Under the pieces are notes generated by a model that saw nothing but the letters and a program-made list of their open reading frames with translations, did not search any database and had not been told where the DNA came from. DNA of 32,874 bases from an uncultured Sphingorhabdus sp. (GTDB lineage Bacteria; Pseudomonadota; Alphaproteobacteria; Sphingomonadales; Sphingomonadaceae): NCBI GenBank assembly GCA_905479715.1, contig CAJQNR010000168.1:1-32874 (forward strand), given 5' to 3'. A program made the translations under genes and the position numbers. Positions 26,485 to 32,874 of this stretch are shown here, in pieces. How positions within the stretch are numbered: the first letter of the stretch is position 1; every line of letters starts with the position of its first letter.

Positions 26485-27267
26485 CTAGCGTCCCTTCCAT
26501 TGGCCTTCGCGCTTCTCGATAAACGCGGCCATGCCCTCTTTCTTGTCTTCGGTAGCGGTCAATATCTGGAACAGACGGCGTTCGAACACCAATCCCTGCT
26601 CAAGATTATTCTCGAACGCCGCGTTGACCATTTCCTTGTTCACCTGAGCGGCCATCGGCGGCATCGAGGCAACGAGAGCGGCAGATTTCAGTGCTTCGTC
26701 GAGCAGTTCATCATGCGGCACCACGCGGGCGACCAGACCGGAGCGCTCGGCTTCTTCCGCATCCATCATCCGGCCGGTCAGGCACATTTCCATCGATTTC
26801 GCCTTGCCGATCGCGCGGGTCAGGCGCTGCGAGCCGCCCATGCCGGGTGCGACGCCAAGCTTGATTTCCGGCTGGCCGAATTTTGCCCTGTCGCTGGCGA
26901 TGATATAGTCCGCCATCATCGCGAGCTCACAGCCGCCGCCGAGCGAGAAACCGTTGACCGCAGCAATCCACGGTTTGCGGGTCGCCTTGACGATATGGCT
27001 GGTCCATTTGGCGAAGAAATCCTCGAGATAAAAATCTGCTGCGGCCTTGTCGTACATTTCCTTGATATCGGCACCGGCGGCAAAAGCCTTGTCGCCGGAA
27101 CCGGTCAATACAGCGCAATTTTGCGTGTCGTCCGCCTGGAATGCGGCGAAAGCCTCGATCAGTTCGTCGAGCACCTCGCTGTTCAGCGCGTTCAGCGCTT
27201 TTGGCCGGTTGAGGGTAATCAGGGTAACCGCACCCTTTTTCTCGGTGAGGATTGTTTCGTAAGTCAT
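26485..27267 (-). CDS. Enoyl-CoA hydratase
   Basis: A 260-residue crotonase-family enzyme. It has the oxyanion-hole segments [11 protein letters not shown] and [20 protein letters not shown], with the two expected catalytic acids in GGCE and [15 protein letters not shown]. In this setting it would hydrate methacrylyl-CoA to 3-hydroxyisobutyryl-CoA, although fatty-acid enoyl-CoAs are also plausible substrates. I chose the start at 27267: its ATG overlaps the preceding stop as ATGA, and GGAAG lies five bases upstream. An ATG at 27279 is in frame but inside the previous gene. Confidence 0.93.
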   Translation of the reverse strand: MTYETILTEKKGAVTLITLNRPKALNALNSEVLDELIEAFAAFQADDTQNCAVLTGSGDKAFAAGADIKEMYDKAAADFYLEDFFAKWTSHIVKATRKPWIAAVNGFSLGGGCELAMMADYIIASDRAKFGQPEIKLGVAPGMGGSQRLTRAIGKAKSMEMCLTGRMMDAEEAERSGLVARVVPHDELLDEALKSAALVASMPPMAAQVNKEMVNAAFENNLEQGLVFERRLFQILTATEDKKEGMAAFIEKREGQWKGR

Positions 27268-28307
27268 AGGGGCTTCCATTCTTCTGTTTCTGGCAGGGGC
27301 GCGAAAATCGCATCAATCCATTCGTCGGTCACCTCTTCGGGCGTCGCCGGATCCCATTTCGGATCATTGTCCTTGTCGATTATCAGTGCCCGCACGCCTT
27401 CGAGAAAATCGTGCATCACCAGCACATGATAGCCGATGCGATATTCGTTGCGCATTTCATCGGCGAAGCTTTCCATCGCTGCGCCCTCCTTGAGCTGGCG
27501 CAGCGCCACCTTGCAGGTCTGCGGGCTTTTCGTGCCCAGCGTATCACGCTCCTTGAGCGCCCAGTCACTTTCATCGGCTTCCAGCGCGGCAAGGATGTCC
27601 TCAAATCGGTCGGAGGCAAAAAACTTGTCGATCTTGTCAAGATTCTTGGTGATCCGGGCTTCGGGAATATTGCCGGAAAGCTGGCCCAATATGCCCTCGA
27701 TCCGGTCGGGCTTTTCTGCGATCCGTTGTTTGGCCTCTTCCAGGGCTTCCGACGGCAGATAATGGGTCGCGATACCCACTTCCTTGCACTCGGCGCCATC
27801 CAGACGCGCGCCGGTCAGCGCCAGAAACTGTCCGAGCCTTCCTTCGAGTCGGGAGAGATACCAACCGCCGCCAACATCGGGGAATAGTCCGATCCCGGTC
27901 TCCGGCATGGCAAAACGTGTATGTTCCGTCGCCACCCGATATTGGGCGGGTTGCGAAATGCCAACGCCACCGCCCATGGTGATCCCGTCCATGAACGCGA
28001 CCACGGGTTTGGGATATTCAAACAGCAGATGGTTGAGCTGATATTCCTTGTAGAAGAACGCGCGACCTTCCTTGCCGTCCTTCATCCCGGATTCGCGCAG
28101 CATGGCGATATCGCCGCCAGCGCAGAATCCCCTGCCCTCGCTATGGTCGATGATCACCGCTTCCACTTCGTCATCGTCGCGCCATGCGAGCAGCGCCTCG
28201 GTCATCCCGAGACACATGTCAAGGTTGAGCGAATGGATGACTTTGGGCCGGTTCAGGCTGATATGGCCAACCCGCCCGGTTTTTCTGATAATGAGATCTT
28301 CTGTCAT
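27264..28307 (-). CDS. 3-Hydroxyisobutyryl-CoA hydrolase
   Basis: A 347-residue crotonase-superfamily hydrolase that frees 3-hydroxyisobutyrate from CoA in valine breakdown. Signatures: [41 protein letters not shown], and [20 protein letters not shown], where the Glu and Asp are the catalytic pair that distinguish HIBCH from simple hydratases; the length, about 90 residues longer than a hydratase, agrees. The start at 28307 has AGGA five bases upstream; the ATG at 28334 would overlap the dehydrogenase. It is followed by the hydratase with a 4-base overlap. Confidence 0.93.
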   Translation of the reverse strand: MTEDLIIRKTGRVGHISLNRPKVIHSLNLDMCLGMTEALLAWRDDDEVEAVIIDHSEGRGFCAGGDIAMLRESGMKDGKEGRAFFYKEYQLNHLLFEYPKPVVAFMDGITMGGGVGISQPAQYRVATEHTRFAMPETGIGLFPDVGGGWYLSRLEGRLGQFLALTGARLDGAECKEVGIATHYLPSEALEEAKQRIAEKPDRIEGILGQLSGNIPEARITKNLDKIDKFFASDRFEDILAALEADESDWALKERDTLGTKSPQTCKVALRQLKEGAAMESFADEMRNEYRIGYHVLVMHDFLEGVRALIIDKDNDPKWDPATPEEVTDEWIDAIFAPLPETEEWKPL

Positions 28308-28317
28308 GTTTTTCCTA

Positions 28318-29457
28318 TTAGCGAAGCAGTTCACGCGAAACGATCATCCGCATGACCTGATTGGTCCCTTCCAATATGCTATGCACCCGCAAATCGCGCC
28401 AGAAGCGCTCGATCGGATAATCCTGCAAATAGCCATAGCCGCCAAAAAGTTGCAGCGCATCGTTGACAATCTTGCTGCCATTGTCGGTTGCCAGCCGCTT
28501 TGCCATCGCGGCAAATTTTGTCTTGTCCGATGCGCCCTCGGTCACTTTCGCCGCCGCAAGATACAGCAACGCGCGAGACGCTTCAAGATCGGTTGCCATA
28601 TCGGCGAGCATGAACTGGGTGTTCTGGAAATCGCTGATCGCCTTGCCAAATTGCTTGCGCTCTTTGGTATAATTGACCGCTTCATCGAGACAGCGCTGCG
28701 CACCGCCGAGCGAGCAGGCGCCGATGTTCAGCCTTCCACCGTCCAGCCCCGCCATCGCGATACGAAAGCCTTCGCCCTCGTCCCCGACGCGGTTTTCAGC
28801 CGGAATCCGGACATTGTCGAAATTGACCTGGGCGGTCGGCTGCGAATGCCAGCCGAGCTTCTTCTCGTTTGCGCCAAAGCTGACGCCTTCCATATCCTTC
28901 TCGATGACCAGACAGGTCACGCCTTTCGCCCCGTCGTCGGAGGTGCGCGTCATCGTGACATAGATTTCATTCTCGCCGCCGCCGGAGATAAACTGTTTCG
29001 AGCCGTTGACGATATAGTCGTCGCCATCGCGGACCGCCTTGGTCTTGAGCGACGCCGCATCAGACCCCGCCCCGGCTTCGGTCAGGCAATAGCTGGCGAT
29101 TTTTTCCATCGGCACGAGATCGGGAAGATATTTGTCCTTCACCGCCTGTGCACCATAGGTATCGATCATCCAGCTGGCCATATTGTGGATCGAGACAAAG
29201 GCGCTGGTCGAGGGACAGCCATAAGCCATCGCTTCCATGATGATCGCTGATTCGAGACGTCCGAGACCAATGCCTCCCGACTCTTCCGACACATAAATGC
29301 CGCCGAAGCCGAGGTCTGCGGCCTGTTTGATCGTGTCGCGCGGGAAGATATAATTTTCATCCCATTCCGCCGCAAAGGGCGTAATCGCATCGGCGGTGAA
29401 TTTCTGCGCCATTTCCTGAATGGCGAGCTGATCTTCGGTCAGGGAAAATTGGGTCAT
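28318..29457 (-). CDS. Acyl-CoA dehydrogenase, probably isobutyryl-CoA dehydrogenase
   Basis: A 379-residue FAD enzyme with the family's three domains. Motifs: YCLTEAGAGSDAASLKTKAV (flavin/substrate loop), YIVNGSKQFISGGG, and a C-terminal LEGTNQVMRMIVSREL in which Glu 363 is the catalytic base. In this cluster it most likely oxidises isobutyryl-CoA to methacrylyl-CoA, passing electrons to ETF; the chain-length preference is inferred from neighbours. Its ATG overlaps the stop of the upstream dipeptidase gene (ATGA), so translation may be coupled. The hydrolase follows after 10 bases. Confidence 0.92.
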   Translation of the reverse strand: MTQFSLTEDQLAIQEMAQKFTADAITPFAAEWDENYIFPRDTIKQAADLGFGGIYVSEESGGIGLGRLESAIIMEAMAYGCPSTSAFVSIHNMASWMIDTYGAQAVKDKYLPDLVPMEKIASYCLTEAGAGSDAASLKTKAVRDGDDYIVNGSKQFISGGGENEIYVTMTRTSDDGAKGVTCLVIEKDMEGVSFGANEKKLGWHSQPTAQVNFDNVRIPAENRVGDEGEGFRIAMAGLDGGRLNIGACSLGGAQRCLDEAVNYTKERKQFGKAISDFQNTQFMLADMATDLEASRALLYLAAAKVTEGASDKTKFAAMAKRLATDNGSKIVNDALQLFGGYGYLQDYPIERFWRDLRVHSILEGTNQVMRMIVSRELLR

Positions 29458-30701
29458 ATCGGTTTCTTGCTTTTTGCCATGGTTGCGGCGGTTGATTCGG
29501 CTCCCCGCATTACCCGCAATATATTGCGGCGGGCAATCTTTGCCAGGTCGCCAGCGCTATAACCGCGCCTTGCCAGTTCGGCAAATAGTGCAGGATAAGT
29601 GGAAACATCAGCCATGTCGTCGGGCGTAAAGGGGATTCCGTCAAAATCACCGCCGAGGCCGATATGATCTATGCCAGCGACGGCGCGAATATGATCAATA
29701 TGGTCGGCCACATCTTTTACGGTTACCGACGGCATCGGATGTGCATCACGCCAATTGGCAAGATAGGTCGTGCGGGCGGACTCATCTCCGGGATATAAGG
29801 CAGCGGCGCGGGCTTCTTCGGCCTTTGCCGCAGCGGCCCAGTCCCGGTTCTTCGCATTGAGGTAAGAAGGCACAAAGGTGACCATCACCACCCCGCCATT
29901 GGCCGACAACCGTTTCAGAACCGAAACGGGTACGTTGCGGGAATGTCTGGTCACGCCATCGGCAGAGCTATGGCTGAATATCACCGGTGCTTTTGTCACA
30001 TCCAGCGCATCATTCATGGTGGCTTCGGAAACATGGCTGAGATCAACAATCATCCCGAGCCGGTTCATTTCCTGCACCACCGACACGCCAAATTCGGACA
30101 GACCGTCGCTTTTGGGCGCGTCGGTCGCGCTATCGGCCCAGTCGAGCGTCTTCCAGTGGGTCAGGGTCATATAGCGTGCACCGAGCGCATAGGTCTGCCT
30201 GAGCACGGCGAGAGAATTGCCGATTGAATGGCCGCCCTCCATGCCGATCAGCGAGGCGATACGGCCATTGCTTTGCGCCGCCTCTACATCATCAGCGGTC
30301 AGCGCCAGTTGCAGATAATCGGGATAGGTATCGACCAGCCGGTGGACAATATCGATCTGCTCGATCACCCGCTGTACCGCTTCAAATTCCGGCAATTCTG
30401 GGTCGATCCAGACCGACCAAAATTGACCGCCAACCCTGCCCTGCCGGAGTCGGGCAATATCGGTGTGCATTGGTTTCGGATTGGCCCCGGTGGTCGGCAG
30501 CGTGTTGCGAAAGTCAAATTGGGAAAAATCGCTCCCGAACCGCTCGGCAATCTGTTCCGGTGCGTCATTATGCCCGTCGATCACCGGGCTGCTGGCGAGC
30601 GCCTTCTCTGCGATCTGCTCGGGCGTTTGGGCCAGCACAGGTGGTCCGCCCAACAGGGCGATACCCAGAATTAGACTGCGGACGATATTGATCGTTTTCA
30701 T
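29454..30701 (-). CDS. Membrane dipeptidase (peptidase M19 family)
   Basis: A 415-residue exported dipeptidase. A signal peptide (MKTINIVRSLILGIALLGG, cleavage near LAQ at residue 25) leads to an M19 metallopeptidase with zinc ligands His 44 and Asp 46 in DGHNDAP, Glu in GMEGGHSIGN, His in DLSHVSE and His in FSHSSADG, plus GLGGDFDGI near the C-terminus. It would hydrolyse dipeptides in the periplasm. The start at 30701 begins the signal sequence; its ribosome site (GGAG) is unusually close, and an ATG at 30737 lies in the preceding gene. It overlaps the acyl-CoA dehydrogenase start by four bases, although its function is unrelated to valine breakdown except by supplying amino acids. Confidence 0.9.
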   Translation of the reverse strand: MKTINIVRSLILGIALLGGPPVLAQTPEQIAEKALASSPVIDGHNDAPEQIAERFGSDFSQFDFRNTLPTTGANPKPMHTDIARLRQGRVGGQFWSVWIDPELPEFEAVQRVIEQIDIVHRLVDTYPDYLQLALTADDVEAAQSNGRIASLIGMEGGHSIGNSLAVLRQTYALGARYMTLTHWKTLDWADSATDAPKSDGLSEFGVSVVQEMNRLGMIVDLSHVSEATMNDALDVTKAPVIFSHSSADGVTRHSRNVPVSVLKRLSANGGVVMVTFVPSYLNAKNRDWAAAAKAEEARAAALYPGDESARTTYLANWRDAHPMPSVTVKDVADHIDHIRAVAGIDHIGLGGDFDGIPFTPDDMADVSTYPALFAELARRGYSAGDLAKIARRNILRVMRGAESTAATMAKSKKPI

Positions 30702-30711
30702 GCTCCGGGGT

Positions 30712-31692
30712 CTAGTCGTGCAGGACCCTCTCGGCAAATAGCTTTTTTGCTACTTTTTGATCATTACGCTTGTACCAGCGATTGCCGATATTGCGTTCCG
30801 CCGCGAGCATCTGGGTGCGGGTCCCGTCGGCGAATGCAACATCCGGCTCCATATTGGCAATCGGATCGCGATAGGCCTCATCGGCAGAAACAATGATCCA
30901 GCCCTGCTTTTTCAACGCTGCGGCCAGATCATCAACAAACATCGCGGCAAGATCGGTTTCGTGCAGCAATATCATCTGTACCGGCGACCTGCCCAGCGTC
31001 CGTCGCGCCAGATCGTCGGAAAATTCAGCCGATTCCACATAGGATTCGACAAAAAGATCGCGCAGCGCATTCCAGTCCATGATCTTTCCCGCCTTGGACG
31101 CCGAAATCGCCATATCCTCGAGATACCAGTCCGATGCATCGACCGTGACATAGCCGTTCATCAAGCCGCGTTGCTTGAGACCGGCGCGCACCGCATCGCG
31201 CTTCGCCTTGTTTTTTCTTCCCTCGTCGAGGAACGGAAAGCGGAACCAGGGACGGTAATTGGGCTTGTCTTTCAGCCATGTCTCCGCCGCATCAACATCC
31301 GCAAGAAATGCCGTGACCGTTTCGGAAGAAAGCTTGCTGTGATTGGCGGTGTGATTGGCGAGGACATGCCCGGCCCTGGCATAGGCCGCAATATCGGCAG
31401 CGTCATCGTCATAAGCGGTAATCCGCCCCGGATTGATAAAAAAGACAGCCTGTTCGATGCCTGCGGTTTTCAGCGCCTCGATCAGCAACCCGGGCCTTGT
31501 ATCCGGCTCCAGAAACGCGCCGGCGCCGCGCGGAGCGTCGTCGAAACTGAAGGCTATGCGTTTGTCGGAGGCGGTGACCACCGACGGCGGGTACACCGTC
31601 TCACTTGCGACATTCTCCGGACGCCAAAAGGCGAACAAAATGATTGCCAGCAAAAAAGATGGCAAAAGCAGCTTTGGTGACAGCGCTAGCAA
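30712..31692 (-). CDS. Polysaccharide deacetylase family protein
   Basis: A 326-residue NodB-type (carbohydrate esterase 4) protein with an N-terminal membrane anchor or signal (LLLPSFLLAIILFAFW). Motifs: FSFDDAP (Asp 51, Asp 52), HTANH (His 114 and His 118, metal ligands), RFPF (Arg 151), DASDWYLED and a late LLHETD. These support a metal-dependent deacetylase acting on peptidoglycan or another surface sugar polymer. The C-terminus (about 275-326) is a basic extension. It lies between mmsA and the dipeptidase on the same strand, about 128 bases after mmsA and 10 bases before the dipeptidase start. Confidence 0.85.
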   Translation of the reverse strand: MLALSPKLLLPSFLLAIILFAFWRPENVASETVYPPSVVTASDKRIAFSFDDAPRGAGAFLEPDTRPGLLIEALKTAGIEQAVFFINPGRITAYDDDAADIAAYARAGHVLANHTANHSKLSSETVTAFLADVDAAETWLKDKPNYRPWFRFPFLDEGRKNKAKRDAVRAGLKQRGLMNGYVTVDASDWYLEDMAISASKAGKIMDWNALRDLFVESYVESAEFSDDLARRTLGRSPVQMILLHETDLAAMFVDDLAAALKKQGWIIVSADEAYRDPIANMEPDVAFADGTRTQMLAAERNIGNRWYKRNDQKVAKKLFAERVLHD

Positions 31693-31741
31693 TGCGACAC
31701 CGGTATCAATGTTGCGTGGACAGTCATGTTCACCATGTCCG

Positions 31742-31772
31742 CCCGAAATGCCGGAATTTCCAGCATTTCGGG
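31742..31772. repeat. 31-base near-perfect palindrome between mmsA and the deacetylase gene
   Basis: CCCGAAATGC and GCATTTCGGG form the outer arms, and the inner GGAA/TTCC pairs extend them with one mismatch. There is no T-run on either side, so it is either a weak terminator, a processing hairpin or a protein-binding dyad for a regulator. It lies 49 bases after the mmsA stop (minus strand). Confidence 0.6.
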
Positions 31773-31820
31773 AGACTTGTCCTGATTTGGAACTTTATCG
31801 TTCCCAAGCCTTACCGGCGT

Positions 31821-32874
31821 TTACCCCATGGTCGGAATGACAAAGGCATCCTTGTTGCCGCCGTCGGCGGTGCCGTCGGGCCAGCGCTGAGTGATCGTCT
31901 TGACCTTGGTCCAGAATTTCACGCCTTCCATGCCGTGCTGGTTGGTGTCACCAAAAGCCGAACGCTTCCAGCCGCCGAAGCTGTGATAGGCAACCGGCAC
32001 CGGGATTGGCACGTTGATGCCGACCATGCCGACATTGACGCGGCTGGCAAATTCACGGGCGGCGTGGCCGTTGCGGGTGAAGATCGCGACGCCATTGCCA
32101 TATTGATGCTGGCTGGGCAGCGTGAGCGCTTCCTCGAAATTCTTGGCGCGGACGATCTGCAGCACGGGGCCGAAAATTTCTTCCTTGTAGCTTTCCATAT
32201 CGGGAGTGACACGGTCGAACAGGGATGGTCCGATGAAACAGCCTTCTTCGTGGCCCTGCAGCGAGAAGCCGCGGCCATCGACGACCAGTTCGGCGCCTTC
32301 ATCAACGCCCTTCTGGATCCAGCCTTCGACCCGCGCCTTTTGCGCCGGATTGACCATCGGCCCGTAATGGGCTTCTTCATCGGTCGAGATGCCGACCCGC
32401 AAGGCAGCCATCGCCGGGATCATTTTTTCGCGCAGACGGTCAGCGGTGTCTTCGCCCACGGGAACAACCACCGGCAGCGCCATGCAGCGTTCGCCGGCCG
32501 AACCAAAGGCAGCGCCAGAGAGATCGTTCACAACCTGATCAAGATCCGCGTCTGGCAGAACGATGCCGTGGTTTTTCGCGCCACCCATTGCCTGGACCCG
32601 TTTGCCCGCGGCAACGCCGCGCTGGTAAACATAATGGGCGATATCCGAAGATCCGACAAAGCTGATCCCGCCAATGGCCGGATGATCAAGAATGGCGTCG
32701 ACCATTTCCTTGTCCCCTTGCAGACATTGCAGGATGCCTTCCGGCAGGCCCGCTTCGAGCATCAGTTCGACCAGCCGCACGGGAACCGAAGGATCACGCT
32801 CGGACGGCTTCAAAATGAAGGCATTGCCGGTCGCGATCGCCGGACCGAACATCCACATCGGAATCATCGCCGGG
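31821..32874 (-). CDS. mmsA: Methylmalonate-semialdehyde dehydrogenase (acylating), C-terminal two-thirds
   Basis: The frame is open to the right edge (the visible part reads PAMIPMWMFGPA at its start), so about 350 of the usual ~500 residues are present. The enzyme converts methylmalonate semialdehyde to propionyl-CoA using NAD and CoA. Visible features: FILKPSERDPS (cofactor-binding), GISFVGSSDIAHYVY, GGAKNHGIVLPDADLD, GSAGERCMALPVV with the catalytic Cys, and EEIFGPVLQIVR. The NPIPVPVAY-like segment is seen as VPIPVPVAYHSFGGWK. It is the first gene of the visible valine catabolism set on the minus strand. Confidence 0.94.
   Translation of the reverse strand, partial: PAMIPMWMFGPAIATGNAFILKPSERDPSVPVRLVELMLEAGLPEGILQCLQGDKEMVDAILDHPAIGGISFVGSSDIAHYVYQRGVAAGKRVQAMGGAKNHGIVLPDADLDQVVNDLSGAAFGSAGERCMALPVVVPVGEDTADRLREKMIPAMAALRVGISTDEEAHYGPMVNPAQKARVEGWIQKGVDEGAELVVDGRGFSLQGHEEGCFIGPSLFDRVTPDMESYKEEIFGPVLQIVRAKNFEEALTLPSQHQYGNGVAIFTRNGHAAREFASRVNVGMVGINVPIPVPVAYHSFGGWKRSAFGDTNQHGMEGVKFWTKVKTITQRWPDGTADGGNKDAFVIPTMG

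Overview
The window looks like chromosome of an alphaproteobacterium, most likely order Sphingomonadales (Sphingorhabdus/Parasphingorhabdus/Sphingopyxis-like). The reasons are an F1-only ATP synthase operon (atpHAGDC without the Fo genes), an 85-residue epsilon subunit, a PEPxxWA-type C-terminal sorting signal, and palindromic intergenic repeats of kinds I associate with sphingomonads (CCTTCGACAGGCTCAGGACG, CCTGAACTTGTTTCAGGA, CTCCCTCGGGGGAG). The genus is inference; no rRNA or tRNA gene is present to settle it.

Layout. 1-348 is the 3' end of a XerC-type recombinase. 349-2535 is a gene-poor, lower-GC accessory stretch: a PEPxxWA-anchored exported protein with a strong terminator, two tiny tandem genes for double-glycine-leader peptides (minus strand), and several decayed copies of a small dispersed repeat. 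2536-5690 (minus) is rsmI-yraN-gshB-dedA, divergent from an LpoA/LppC-like lipoprotein whose start codon directly abuts that of rsmI. Next come a small transaldolase and a DUF4197 lipoprotein (minus), then priA, a membrane-anchored trypsin-like protease and a flavodoxin-like oxidoreductase (plus), and a DUF1203-ada pair (minus).

15128-20099 is atpH-A-G-D-C, with palindromic repeat elements inserted in both the A-G and D-C gaps. 20119-22665 holds a polysaccharide flippase divergent from a CDP-glycerol glycerophosphotransferase-like protein, followed by an EamA transporter. 23790-25325 is a CpaF ATPase without visible partners. 25334-32874 (minus) carries a full set of distal valine/isobutyryl-CoA catabolism genes: mmsA (cut by the right edge), isobutyryl-CoA dehydrogenase, 3-hydroxyisobutyryl-CoA hydrolase, enoyl-CoA hydratase and mmsB. 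A polysaccharide deacetylase and an M19 dipeptidase sit between mmsA and the dehydrogenase, and a small two-helix membrane protein follows mmsB.

Most of the window is conserved housekeeping. The part most likely to hold something undescribed is 1.6-2.2 kb: two adjacent GG-leader mini-proteins, one ending in a segment that resembles a piece of the Hcp fold and the other carrying an HELAH motif and apparently followed by a frameshifted continuation. No maturation or export gene for them lies in the window.
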